NCBI RefSeq assembly: GCF_016744155.1 | Contig: NZ_JADGEW010000007.1 | Coordinates: 62,001 to 126,000, forward strand | Source: Amphritea sp. | Lineage (GTDB): Bacteria; Pseudomonadota; Gammaproteobacteria; Pseudomonadales; Balneatricaceae | Reading direction: 5' to 3' | DNA length: 64,000 nt | In this document: positions 10,301 through 18,639 of the stretch, in pieces | Layout: each line of letters starts with the position of its first letter | How positions within the stretch are numbered: the first letter of the stretch is position 1 | Notes under the pieces: generated by a model | What the model saw: the letters and a program-made list of their open reading frames with translations, nothing else | What the model was told of the DNA's origin: nothing | Database searches by the model: none | Made by a program: the position numbers and the translations under genes

Positions 10301-10528
10301 TTCAATAGGTAGAATTATTGAGCTTTCTACATCCTCTGCTGCCGCACCGCTCCAGGGCACGGCGATGGTGATAATGTCCAGTTCAAAGCTGGGGAAAAAC
10401 TGAGTGTTGAGTTTTTTCAACCCCCATATTCCGGCCAGAATCATAAGCATCATCAGAAGGTTAGATGCGACTCTGTGTTCAGTAAACAGGGTGATCAGGT
10501 TCTTGAGTGGCCCATGGCTTTGCGACAT
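7382..10528 (-). CDS. RND-family efflux transporter, inner-membrane pump
   Basis: 1048 residues with the AcrB-like layout: a first TM helix near residue 22, a large periplasmic loop, a block of TM helices, a second periplasmic loop and a final TM block. The proton-relay aspartate pair is visible in TM4 (GIIVDDAIVVGED, about residue 400). Divergence from AcrB (PSFELDIITIAVPWSGA at the N-terminus) suggests the less characterised HAE1-like RND branch. The adaptor gene ends 3 bases upstream, so they form one operon. No outer-membrane factor is encoded nearby, so a TolC-type protein must come from elsewhere. Substrate unknown. Confidence 0.93.
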   Translation of the reverse strand: MSQSHGPLKNLITLFTEHRVASNLLMMLMILAGIWGLKKLNTQFFPSFELDIITIAVPWSGAAAEDVESSIILPIERELKSVNGIDSLYSTATQGSASIRLELEENSDIAYILDEVKQKVDGITNLPADSEKPIVQQVIRYDNIARILITSTAATQQELRVLARQFERELLQKGIRKIDFVGLPAEEIAIQISSGRLHELGLSLSDVATIINQRSVDLPAGTAAQGDGSRQIRSLSQQRDVEGFSQLPLITNKDGQLLRLGDVASIDWRNQDNQTFLTYRGQSAIQLLLRRTENDDTLTAAGLMREWMEERQPTLPPDIQLIAFDERYVAIQDRINLLVKNGLGGLVLVIATLFLFLNARVAFWVTVGIPISFMATLAVLYGIGGSINMISLFGMIMALGIIVDDAIVVGEDTLTHLQMGEPGLQAAIGGAHRMLAPVMASSLTTIAAFLPLLLIGGTIGNILIDIPTVVICVIAASIVECFLILPGHLHHSLHKATDLHPSKTRVKLDTAFNNFKNGRFRRWVENAIEFRWITVTIALAAFIIAIGLVSSGRIKFNFFPAVEMETLNANIQFTSGSSPDQVDNFLQHLDQTLRQTEEELGGNLVKMALQIHRKTNSSRTSQGSSQGDEFGALYVQLTTIDSREVTNSQIIKKWRSKVILPAGIEKFTIDLNRSGPPGKSLEVKLVGSDVEKLKQASLAVQDSLRQYNGVSNVDDDLPFGKSQLIYELTPTGKTSGLTLNSVGRQLRASFDGQLVQLFNQGEDEIEVRVVLPDSERDRFSALENLPILLPDGSSAPLANVIKFSDKQGLDRLQRVDGQLAIKVTTDLDEAVANANEIIADLSAGKLQEIISEFGVQASFEGRNKNQRETLADMKMGLLIALLLIFIILSWVFSSYSWPLAVMLAIPLGLTGAIAGHLLTGQNLTILSIFGFFGLSGIVINDSIVLITFYQKLRNQGMGVHKAIVEAACQRLRAVLLTSLTTIAGLTPILFETSLQAQFLIPMATSLVFGLAFGTLLILLVVPSLLVMLENGKATFKSATSRKAAHQNT

Positions 10529-10531
10529 AAC

Positions 10532-11830
10532 TTACTCCGCCCCAGCTGCAACAGGGACGGGTTGGCGGCCTGCAACTTCAACCAGAAGACCGGTGATGGC
10601 ATTGGGCAGCTGAGTCACCAGAATTTGATCGCCGGGTTGAATGACAGTACTACGCACCAACACTTTTGACTGACCGTTGCTGTCACGGATATCGCCTACT
10701 CTTTCTACAGTACTGGCCTGTAGCCGGCTTTCATTCAGGGTATAGACTCTCTCTGTTCCAAAGATGGCCTGGGGCGGCAATGCTAGAAGGTTTTCCTGCT
10801 CGGGCATGGTCAGATTAAGGGATAAAGCGCGTCCTGGCTCGCCGCGATAGTCATCGGAATTGATACGAAACAGTGCATCAACGCCAGCACTGCCGCTATT
10901 GACCGCAGCGGCAAGGCGCTCGAGGGTGAGAGACAGGGGTTGGCCGTCGAGTATCGCGGTGGCGATAATCTGTTCGCCTTTATTCAGTTGTTGATGAATT
11001 TGTGGCAGGTAGCGGCTTGGAATCTGGGAACGTACCTCCAGAGAGCTAAGATCATAGATCGTTAGTAGAGTATCACCACTACGAACTCGCTCACCTGCGG
11101 CCACTTTGATCTCTGCTATTCGCCCGGTAAACGGAGCTTTTATCTGGCTCCGTTCCAGATCCAGTGCCGCACTGTCTCGTTGTGCCGTCGCTTGTTTAAG
11201 CTGAGCTGCCAGTTGTGCCAGCTGATTGGGGTGATCATTGATGGACTGTTGGCGGCTGTTTAGGGAAAGTGCCTGCTGTTGTGATGTTCTGCGGGCATCA
11301 TCCAGCTGATTCTGGCTGGCTAATTTGCGCGTGCTAAGGTCCTGATAACGTTCTAGGGTTCGTTGCGTAAGACGAACCAGTTCCTTCTCGATCTTGAGCG
11401 CTTTAAGATTAGACTGGTAGCGTACCTTTTCGGCTTCAATGGAGGCTTCAATACGATCAACATCGGCTTGTTTTTGGGTCAGTGCAAGAGAAGCATCACG
11501 GTTATCCAGTTGTATGAGCAGTTGTCCAGCGGCTACTTTTTTGCCTTCTGAGGTATGACGGCTTTCAATATAGGCATTTATCGACGAAGAGAGAGTGCTA
11601 CTGGAAGGGGACTCTATTCGACCATATAGTGACAGTTGGGGGGAGAACGTTGCGAACTCTGCTTCAATAACTTTTACAGTCCATACTTTTTCTTTTATGG
11701 GCTGGGATGGCGCGGTGGGCTTGGTTGCCTTTAATGCGATAAATATCAGCACAGCACCCATTATTATCAGTATTGGGAGCATCCAGTGCTTATTGCTGTG
11801 GTAAAAAGATCTATCTGTCTGTTCAGCCAT
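10532..11830 (-). CDS. RND periplasmic adaptor (membrane fusion protein)
   Basis: 432 residues. A single TM anchor (about 15-33, WMLPILIIMGAVLIFIALKA) is followed by a lipoyl half, a long alpha-hairpin (about 105-225, rich in Q, L, R, E with LASQNQLDDARRTSQQQ), the second lipoyl half (IKAPFTGRIAEIKVAAGERV) and beta-barrel and membrane-proximal domains. This is the HlyD/AcrA family order. It bridges the RND pump to an outer-membrane channel. It is the first gene of the two-gene operon. Confidence 0.92.
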   Translation of the reverse strand: MAEQTDRSFYHSNKHWMLPILIIMGAVLIFIALKATKPTAPSQPIKEKVWTVKVIEAEFATFSPQLSLYGRIESPSSSTLSSSINAYIESRHTSEGKKVAAGQLLIQLDNRDASLALTQKQADVDRIEASIEAEKVRYQSNLKALKIEKELVRLTQRTLERYQDLSTRKLASQNQLDDARRTSQQQALSLNSRQQSINDHPNQLAQLAAQLKQATAQRDSAALDLERSQIKAPFTGRIAEIKVAAGERVRSGDTLLTIYDLSSLEVRSQIPSRYLPQIHQQLNKGEQIIATAILDGQPLSLTLERLAAAVNSGSAGVDALFRINSDDYRGEPGRALSLNLTMPEQENLLALPPQAIFGTERVYTLNESRLQASTVERVGDIRDSNGQSKVLVRSTVIQPGDQILVTQLPNAITGLLVEVAGRQPVPVAAGAE

Positions 11831-12003
11831 TACTTGTCCATCTGTATGCCGGAATTAGGTACATTCAGAAATCATAATACATATCTTTGAGCGCGTAAGT
11901 AGAATTGTTCGTCCTTTACAATTCTTTACTAGATGGTAGCGTTAGGGACTTACATCTACCTTCCTTACGTAATAAGCATGATTTCAGATGACAGGAGATT
12001 GCA

Positions 12004-12873
12004 ATGCGAACCAGATCGGTGATGGCGCTCGACCCTCTTGGATTTCATCGGGTTGTATATCACGAATGGGGTAGTGCAGATAATGACCGGGTGCTGGTCT
12101 GTGTGCATGGCCTGGCCCGTAATAGTCGTGATTTTGATGAACTGGCGCGGGCTCTTTCCCGTGATTACCGGGTGATCTGCCCTGATATGCCGGGGCGGGG
12201 AGAAAGCGATTGGCTTTCTCCGGGAGTTAATTACGACATCCCCCGCTATATGAGTGATATGGCTACTCTGTTAGCTCGCCTGGATGTAGATCAGGTGGAT
12301 TGGATCGGTACCTCTATGGGAGGCATTATAGGCACCTGCCTGGCAGCTCTGCCAAACTCCCCCATTCGAACGTTGGTGCTGAATGATATTGGCAGCTTTA
12401 TCAGTAAGGAGTCATTACAAAGGATAGCCGGCTATGTTGGTGATCATCGTTTCGGCTCATTGGCAGAACTTGAGCAGTATATGCGCTCGACCTATACCGC
12501 ATACCGGAATTTAAATGATACTCAGTGGCAACATCTGGTTAAGTATGGTCACAGAGTGACTGGCGAAGGGGAGTTTGGTCTGCATTATGACCCTCGTCTG
12601 GCAGAGGGTACTCAGGAAGCACAGCATCAGGATATAGATCTGGAGCCTTTATGGGCGCAGGTGAAGTGTCCGCAAATGCTGATTTGGGGAGATCAGTCAG
12701 ACGTATTAACCGCTGATACAGTTGAGCGGATGCAAACCTTGCGTCCCGATCTTGATCTTTATCAGATACCGGGAATAACTCATGCTCCTTCGCTGATGGA
12801 AGCTGAACAGATCGTAGCGATACAGCAATGGCTACGTAATAACCGAGCCCACAAGCCGGATGAGGTGTCATGA
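12004..12873 (+). CDS. Alpha/beta-hydrolase fold protein
   Basis: 289 residues. Oxyanion HG motif VCVHGLARNS, nucleophile elbow GTSMGG (S104), and a likely catalytic histidine in GITHAPS near the C-terminus; an aspartate in LIWGDQSDVL is the probable acid. Substrate cannot be predicted. Its TGA overlaps the ATG of the next gene by 4 bases (ATGA), so the two are coupled, a link that may be functional. Confidence 0.85.
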   Translation: MRTRSVMALDPLGFHRVVYHEWGSADNDRVLVCVHGLARNSRDFDELARALSRDYRVICPDMPGRGESDWLSPGVNYDIPRYMSDMATLLARLDVDQVDWIGTSMGGIIGTCLAALPNSPIRTLVLNDIGSFISKESLQRIAGYVGDHRFGSLAELEQYMRSTYTAYRNLNDTQWQHLVKYGHRVTGEGEFGLHYDPRLAEGTQEAQHQDIDLEPLWAQVKCPQMLIWGDQSDVLTADTVERMQTLRPDLDLYQIPGITHAPSLMEAEQIVAIQQWLRNNRAHKPDEVS

Positions 12874-13868
12874 GTTCATTGACCCGATGGCCTTCTGATC
12901 AACTATGCCTGAGCGATGAAGAACGTGAGCAGGCAGTAAGTAAAGTTGAACAAGCGTTCGCTTCAACTCTTGAATCTCTTAAGGTCGATATTGGACTGGT
13001 GGAGATGCTAGAGTCGATTTATGTACCTTTAGGTGCCTGGCTAGTGGCGCAAAAGAATCAACATCAAGGTCCGCTGGTGGTGGGCATTAATGGTGCTCAG
13101 GGGGCAGGAAAATCGACGCTGTTTAACCTGATAGAGGTGATACTTGAGGAAGGGTTTGGTCTGAAAGTGGTGGGTTTGTCTATAGATGACATATACAAAA
13201 CCCGCAGTGAGCGTGAAGAGATGGCTCATTCGATTCACTCTTTACTGAAAACCCGGGGTGTTCCCGGTACCCACGATGTTGATCTGGGTATTGAATTGAT
13301 TCGCGGGCTTAAAGGTGAGTTCGGTGAAGAGGGACGTAACGTAAAGATACCGGTTTTTGATAAGTCGATAGATGATCGTTGTCCTACGGCGCTTTGGCAG
13401 GAATGGACCGGTGAAGCGGATGTGATTGTTTTGGAAGGCTGGTGTGTCGGTGCTACGGCACAGGATGAGAGTCAGCTGGCTGAATCGGTTAACGATCTTG
13501 AGCGTAGCGAGGACCCTCTGGGTGTTTGGCGCAGTTATGCGAATAAACAGTTAGAAGGCAGTTATAAAGAACTGTTTGGGCTGATGGATGTACTGATTAT
13601 GCTGAAAGTACCCAGTATGGAATCAGTATTCGAGTGGCGCTCTCAACAGGAGAAAAAACTCGCAGAGAGAGTGCGTTATTTCTATGATACCCAGCAACCC
13701 ACCCAGCATCTCCGGATTATGAATGAGCGGGAGATCAGGCGCTTTATTCAGCATTATGAACGACTTACCCGTAATATGCTGGAAGAGATGCCGGGCCGTG
13801 CAGATGTCTGCCTGGAGCTGAATGAGAACCATAAAATCGGTAAGATCCGGATTAATAAACCGCTGTAA
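12870..13868 (+). CDS. P-loop kinase, D-glycerate-3-kinase-like
   Basis: 332 residues with Walker A GINGAQGAGKST (72-83), a Walker B-like VIVLEGWCVG, and the conserved TRGVPGTHDVD found in the plant GLYK / yeast Tda10 family. Those proteins phosphorylate glycerate or related small substrates. Glycerate is the best guess but is not established by this sequence. It overlaps the alpha/beta hydrolase by 4 bases. Confidence 0.75.
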   Translation: MSSLTRWPSDQLCLSDEEREQAVSKVEQAFASTLESLKVDIGLVEMLESIYVPLGAWLVAQKNQHQGPLVVGINGAQGAGKSTLFNLIEVILEEGFGLKVVGLSIDDIYKTRSEREEMAHSIHSLLKTRGVPGTHDVDLGIELIRGLKGEFGEEGRNVKIPVFDKSIDDRCPTALWQEWTGEADVIVLEGWCVGATAQDESQLAESVNDLERSEDPLGVWRSYANKQLEGSYKELFGLMDVLIMLKVPSMESVFEWRSQQEKKLAERVRYFYDTQQPTQHLRIMNEREIRRFIQHYERLTRNMLEEMPGRADVCLELNENHKIGKIRINKPL

Positions 13869-13911
13869 GTCTGTGTAAACTCGTAGATAAGCTCTTATGT
13901 AAGGAATTTTG

Positions 13912-14559
13912 ATGAAACGTATTGTTTTAGTCTGTGTGATGTTGCTATCCATGCCGCTGATCAGTGGTTGTCAGAGTGCATACTATTCAGCGATGGAAAA
14001 AGTGGGTGTCCATAAGCGAGACATTCTGGTGGATAGGGTCGAAGACACCCGTACGGCTCAGGATGAAGCTCAGGAGGAATTTGTATCTGCTTTAGAGCAA
14101 TTCCGAAAAGTGGTGGGTTTTGAAGGAGGTAAACTGGAGTCGGTCTATAACGATATGCAGTCTGCGTACGATGATAGCGAAGCGGCGGCAGAATCGGTCA
14201 GTGATCATATTCGTCAGGTTGAAGATGTTGCAGAGGCTCTGTTTGATGAATGGAAAGAAGAACTTGATCAATACAGTAGTGCAAAATTGCGCCGTCAGAG
14301 TGCTCAAGCGCTTAAAGATACCCAAGCCCGCTACCGCTCGCTGCATACCAGTTTGAAACGTACGGAGGCTAAGATGCGGCCGGTGTTGTCTGCGTTGAAA
14401 GACAACACACTATTTCTCAAACACAATCTCAATGCCCGTGCGATAGGCTCGTTGAAAGGCGAGTTTGGTGGTATTAAAAGGGATATAGATCGTTTGGTGG
14501 TAGAGATGAAACGCTCGATTCAGGCCTCGGATAAGTTTATCAAAGAGATGAAACAATAA
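13912..14559 (+). CDS. DUF2959 family lipoprotein
   Basis: 215 residues from the ATG at 13912, with AAGGA about 7 bases upstream (a TTG one codon earlier is not preferred). The signal peptide ends in the lipobox LISGC, so it should be lipidated. The rest is almost all heptad-like helix (RTAQDEAQEEFVSALEQF..., then DYSEAAAESVSDHI), matching the DUF2959 family of coiled-coil proteins of unknown function. It converges on the LetB operon across a REP-like palindrome. Confidence 0.8.
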   Translation: MKRIVLVCVMLLSMPLISGCQSAYYSAMEKVGVHKRDILVDRVEDTRTAQDEAQEEFVSALEQFRKVVGFEGGKLESVYNDMQSAYDDSEAAAESVSDHIRQVEDVAEALFDEWKEELDQYSSAKLRRQSAQALKDTQARYRSLHTSLKRTEAKMRPVLSALKDNTLFLKHNLNARAIGSLKGEFGGIKRDIDRLVVEMKRSIQASDKFIKEMKQ

Positions 14560-14576
14560 AACATCTAGTGGTAGCG

Positions 14577-14612
14577 GCTTCCAGCCGCGAGATACCTATC
14601 GCTGCTGGAAGC
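14577..14612. repeat. REP-like imperfect palindrome
   Basis: Arms GCTTCCAGCCGCGA and TCGCTGCTGGAAGC (14 bases, one mismatch) around an 8-base loop, followed by CAACTCCTAC. It sits between two convergent genes and resembles widespread REP elements with a 'GGAGTTGCTTCCAGC' type head. It differs from the CTAG-bounded repeats further right. It may also end transcription from both sides. Confidence 0.6.
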
Positions 14613-14630
14613 AACTCCTACAAAATCCTA

Positions 14631-15335
14631 TCAAATAGGCAGGAAGGTCATTGATGCGGCGCTTTGGACTACACGGGTGATGGTGCGGTTGGTTCGGTCG
14701 GCGACTAGCAGTGCCATCATGTCCTGTAGGCTGATCAGTTTGCCGAAGATTCGCTCATAACTTAGATTGCGGATGCCGGTTGCTGAAATACTATTGCTAA
14801 GAATATAGGGTTCATTCCGGCTATTCTTTCTATTATTCAACTGCCAGGCGATGATCTCCAAATTTCGGGCGCTGTTATAAAGTTTCTGTTGGTCTATCTC
14901 ATCTAGTAAGAAAAATTCATCCTGGTAATTATAGGCAGCATTAAGCATGCCGCTGATGCCCACCATCAAAGCAAACACACGATCACCTTGAAATTCCTCA
15001 TTAAAACTAGTCTGTATAGCCTTGATTTCCTCGGCGCCGTTTAACTCTAAAAATTTTCGGGTTCTGGGGGTGTCGAGTAGCTGCTGTAAACGTTTTTTTA
15101 CCGTAGTTCCTGGAGGGGCTTTGGCCAGCTCACTTGGGTTTCGTTTGTAGAGCTTGATTGTCAACTCACGGGAGAGTTTACGAACCTGACTAATGTGCAT
15201 GTCAGTGACGTTATCGATGTCACTTTTAGCCAGATCGCTGATTTTGAAGTCAGAAGGAGTATTGGCGACACAACCTGATAACAACAGGATAAACAGGCTT
15301 ATTCCACACAGTCGAAGTACCCTTAGTTGATGCAT
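14631..15335 (-). CDS. Lipoprotein linked to the letA-letB operon, unknown family
   Basis: 234 residues with a signal peptide ending in LLLSGC (lipobox cysteine at about 22). The mature part is mostly helical and I do not recognise it; it is not the DUF330 PqiC lipoprotein. Its ATG overlaps the LetB stop by one base (TGATG), so it is made from the same mRNA as the LetAB system. That position parallels PqiC in the pqiABC operon, suggesting an outer-membrane or periplasmic partner of LetB. This is an inference from context. Confidence 0.72.
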   Translation of the reverse strand: MHQLRVLRLCGISLFILLLSGCVANTPSDFKISDLAKSDIDNVTDMHISQVRKLSRELTIKLYKRNPSELAKAPPGTTVKKRLQQLLDTPRTRKFLELNGAEEIKAIQTSFNEEFQGDRVFALMVGISGMLNAAYNYQDEFFLLDEIDQQKLYNSARNLEIIAWQLNNRKNSRNEPYILSNSISATGIRNLSYERIFGKLISLQDMMALLVADRTNRTITRVVQSAASMTFLPI

Positions 15336-17977
15336 CAGTCCGGCTCCCGTTCCTGCAGCTCAAATCTGTAGCCGGAAGTAACAGGCTGATCCATATCGCC
15401 GGGCGTACTGAAGGCGATACCGCCCTGCACAAAGCTTTCTAAATTGGTTGTTTCCACTTTTAGTCCTTTAAAAATGCCAAATTCCGCATCAAAGCCACCG
15501 ATATTCCAGAACTGGCTGGCTTTGGTCACCAGCTTGCCATAGCGGGCTTTAATATTAATAAACAATCTTACTTTTTGATTATTTTCACTAAGCTCATATC
15601 CTGAAACTGATCCTACCGGCATACCACGGAAATAGAGATTGCTGTTGACCTTCAGTGATCCCAGTTGTTGAGTCTCCAGAATGATATTCAGGCCGGGTAG
15701 ATCACGATTGGCTGGTCTTTCAGGTAGGCCATTGAAACTGAGTTGTGGTGCGCCGTTACCGGGCAAGGCTTCTATATGGTTACCCACAAGCAGGGCCTCT
15801 GGATAGTCCACACCGGAAAGGTTAATACTCGGCGCTGCGATCCAGAAGCGGCTGCCTTTCCGGGCAAGTAGCTGCCCCTCACCGGTCAGGGCTATCTCGG
15901 CTTCCACAGAGCCCTGACTGTCGAGCAGGTGGATCTTTTCCACCTCACCCATTTCCAATCCTTTAAATCGGACCTTAGCGCCTACAGCGATATCTGGCCC
16001 TGCAGGGAAGGTGACACTGACATTGGGTCCCTGTTGCAGTGCTTTTTCGCGTTTGCTGTACAGCTCAAATAGTTGACGGTTTTTAGCTGCCCGGCCTTCG
16101 TCCTTAAGATTAGCGAAAGCGACTCCGCCGCGCAGTAGTGTTTGGAAAGACTCAGTGTGAATCGTTATGCCGCGGCTGCTAAGGCTCGCTTCGACACCGC
16201 TGGCATTCCAAAAACGGCTCTGGTCCGTCACCAGATGACGATAGGGCTTGTCGATCAGCAGGTGGATGATGACACTGTTATCCTCTGCGGACAGCGCGTA
16301 ATGGCTGATGCTCCCCACTTGCAGTTGTTTGTAAAGCACCGGAGCGCCACTGGTGATTGAGCCCAGTGAATTCGCTTTAATTCTGATAGGCAACTTATCC
16401 GCGTTTTCTTTATATAACAGTCGCCCATGTTGGCTGGCATTATCGAAGTTACGGAATAAGTGGAACCTTTGTGTTTTTCCGATAGGTTTTTGATCGCTGA
16501 TATCCGGTGTGAAAAAACCGATACCGCCGTTGATGACAGTACTGAGTGAGCCGCTTTCCAGTTGAACCCCATCAACTCCTGCTTTGAGTTTAATGCCACT
16601 CTCTTCCCAGAACCGACTGCTCTGTTTTACCAGTGCGGCGTACTCCTGTTTGATGGTTCCGTGGATCAATACCTTGGAACCGTCCCCGGTTAATTCGTAG
16701 CCACGTACCTCACCTACTGGTATCTGCCGATACATAATAGGTGAGCCGAAGTTGATTGAGCCAAGCTGTTCGCTTTCAAAGCTGACGTCGAGTCCTTCGG
16801 TTCCGGGTCTGCGGGCAGGTGCGCTATCAAGCGCTGAAAATTCAAACTGTGCAGCCCCAGGTCCGGGTAATAGTTGAATAGCCGAGCCTCGTATCAGTTC
16901 TCCAATGTTTTGTAGCTGGGTCAGAGAAAACTTAGGCTTGGGTAGCCAGAATTGGCTACCGCTTCGTAGTAATGGGCGGGCGCGGGGGTCGATCAGCAAG
17001 CGGGCGTTGAGCGTAGACAGATCGCTGCTTAACTCGATATTCTGTACCCGGCCAATCTGTATTCCCTCGCTCATCACCCGAACCCCTTCATGCATGTCGG
17101 TACGGGCGGGGAACTTTACGTTAACAACTATGCCATCTTCAGCGGCTTCGAAGTCAGGGAATAGACTGAATTCATGGTCTGGACTCAGCCCGCTTTCATC
17201 GTCCGGTGGAGTATAAAAGCTAATGCCGCCGGCGATAATGGCTGCTAGTGATCCGAAACGCAGGTTTACCTGCGATAGGTTTGCTTTGAGGCTGATACCA
17301 CTGGCATTCCAGAAGCGGGTACTATCACTAATCAGATGGCTATAGGTCGGTTCAATAAAGAGCTCAATACGGATCTGATTGGCTTTATCGGTCAGGCCGA
17401 AATTGATCACTTCCCCGACCTCTATCTGGCGGTAGTATACTTTTGCTCCGCGCTGTATCGATTGGGCTGAGTCAGCTAAGAGAGAGAGGTAAAGGCCCTC
17501 TCGGTCTTTGAGGGGAGGTGGTGGTTCATTATCAGCGATAAAGCTTAAGCGCTCTTCGCCGTTGCCTGGCTGAAGTTCTATGTAATAGCCGGATAGTAGG
17601 GTATCTAAGCCTTTAACGCCGCTGAGGGAGATCTGTGGCTTGACCAGCCAGAAGCGCGAACCCTTAACCAGGATTTCGGCCGCCTCTTTCTCCATTTCGA
17701 TCATCGCAGTGACGCTTTTCAGATCCTCATTGAGCTTTAGGCTCTTGATCATTCCGGTTGGAAGCCCCCGGTACATCACTTTAGTGACATTGGCTTCCAG
17801 TCCTTCGGCAGTCTCAAACTGCACCTCGATCATAATACCGGCATCCTGATAACTTTTAATGACCAGCCAGCCGGCAATTAATGCAGCAAGAAAAGGCAGC
17901 AGCCAGACGACGGAAGGGCCTTTATGGCGCTTAATGATCGGTGTTGCGGCACTGTTGTCTGAATCAGGGGTACTCAT
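15335..17977 (-). CDS. letB: Seven-MCE-domain intermembrane transport protein LetB (YebT) type
   Basis: 880 residues, nearly the length of E. coli LetB. One N-terminal TM helix (about 21-41) anchors it in the inner membrane. I count seven MCE repeats, each opening with a strand followed by a 'G--V-(Y/M)(R/K)G---G' core, for example KVMYRGLPTGMI, KVYYRQIEVGEV, RVMSEGIQIGRV, PIMYRQIPVGEV, PVLYKQLQVGSI, KVRFKGLEMGEV and NLYFRGMPVGSV. In E. coli seven stacked hexameric rings form a tunnel across the periplasm for lipids. It shares ATGA with the upstream LetA half. Confidence 0.92.
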   Translation of the reverse strand: MSTPDSDNSAATPIIKRHKGPSVVWLLPFLAALIAGWLVIKSYQDAGIMIEVQFETAEGLEANVTKVMYRGLPTGMIKSLKLNEDLKSVTAMIEMEKEAAEILVKGSRFWLVKPQISLSGVKGLDTLLSGYYIELQPGNGEERLSFIADNEPPPPLKDREGLYLSLLADSAQSIQRGAKVYYRQIEVGEVINFGLTDKANQIRIELFIEPTYSHLISDSTRFWNASGISLKANLSQVNLRFGSLAAIIAGGISFYTPPDDESGLSPDHEFSLFPDFEAAEDGIVVNVKFPARTDMHEGVRVMSEGIQIGRVQNIELSSDLSTLNARLLIDPRARPLLRSGSQFWLPKPKFSLTQLQNIGELIRGSAIQLLPGPGAAQFEFSALDSAPARRPGTEGLDVSFESEQLGSINFGSPIMYRQIPVGEVRGYELTGDGSKVLIHGTIKQEYAALVKQSSRFWEESGIKLKAGVDGVQLESGSLSTVINGGIGFFTPDISDQKPIGKTQRFHLFRNFDNASQHGRLLYKENADKLPIRIKANSLGSITSGAPVLYKQLQVGSISHYALSAEDNSVIIHLLIDKPYRHLVTDQSRFWNASGVEASLSSRGITIHTESFQTLLRGGVAFANLKDEGRAAKNRQLFELYSKREKALQQGPNVSVTFPAGPDIAVGAKVRFKGLEMGEVEKIHLLDSQGSVEAEIALTGEGQLLARKGSRFWIAAPSINLSGVDYPEALLVGNHIEALPGNGAPQLSFNGLPERPANRDLPGLNIILETQQLGSLKVNSNLYFRGMPVGSVSGYELSENNQKVRLFINIKARYGKLVTKASQFWNIGGFDAEFGIFKGLKVETTNLESFVQGGIAFSTPGDMDQPVTSGYRFELQEREPD

Positions 17978-18639
17978 TGGTCATCCTTATGATCAGTACT
18001 GTCGGGTGGACAATCCGAAATTCCATTATCCCATATCAGCCGGGTATCAAAAGCTATAGCAGAAAACATGGTCAATAATACTACGATGGCAAAAGCGGTG
18101 GCGCCATGATTACCCTCAATATGCGCAATACTACCCAGTTGTACCAGCGCCACCAGAATACCAATAACAAAAATATCCAGCATCGACCAGCGGCCGATCC
18201 ACTCGACGATACGAAACATCATCGTTTTTTGGCGCAGATTGGTCTGTAAGCCAAACTGTACCGTACAGAGCAAAATGGTCAGGGCGATCATTTTTAATAC
18301 CGGAACGACGATGCTGGCGGTCAACACAATCAGGCCAATCATCAGCATATCCTCTTCAAGCAGGTGAAGTACCCCTCCAAGAATAGTACTGGGTTCGCCC
18401 TGGCCAAAGGTTGTAAAGGTCATGATCGGCAATAGGTTTGCCGGTAAGAACAGCAAAATCGAGGCTATTAGGCAGGCCCAGCTGATACTCATTGAGTTGG
18501 CAATTCGGCTATGAAGGCGAGCACCGCAGCGGTCACAATGCAGCCCTTCCTGGCTCAAATAGTGCAATTTCTCGCAGTCGCTGCAGAGCAGGTAGCCGCT
18601 GTCACGGGCTGAGCGGAAAGCTGTTGGTGAATCAGTCAT
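17974..18639 (-). CDS. LetA/PqiA-like membrane protein, C-terminal half
   Basis: 221 residues from the ATG at 18639. It begins with a CxxC...CxxC zinc ribbon (LLCSDC, LHCDRCGARL) and has about four TM helices of the PqiA family (GEPSTILGGVLHLLEE, FVIGILVALVQLG). E. coli LetA (YebS) carries two such halves in one 427-residue chain; here this half is a separate gene that overlaps the first half by 8 bases (ATGACTGA). A longer frame upstream of 18639 would lie inside the preceding gene and was not used. Confidence 0.85.
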   Translation of the reverse strand: MTDSPTAFRSARDSGYLLCSDCEKLHYLSQEGLHCDRCGARLHSRIANSMSISWACLIASILLFLPANLLPIMTFTTFGQGEPSTILGGVLHLLEEDMLMIGLIVLTASIVVPVLKMIALTILLCTVQFGLQTNLRQKTMMFRIVEWIGRWSMLDIFVIGILVALVQLGSIAHIEGNHGATAFAIVVLLTMFSAIAFDTRLIWDNGISDCPPDSTDHKDDQ

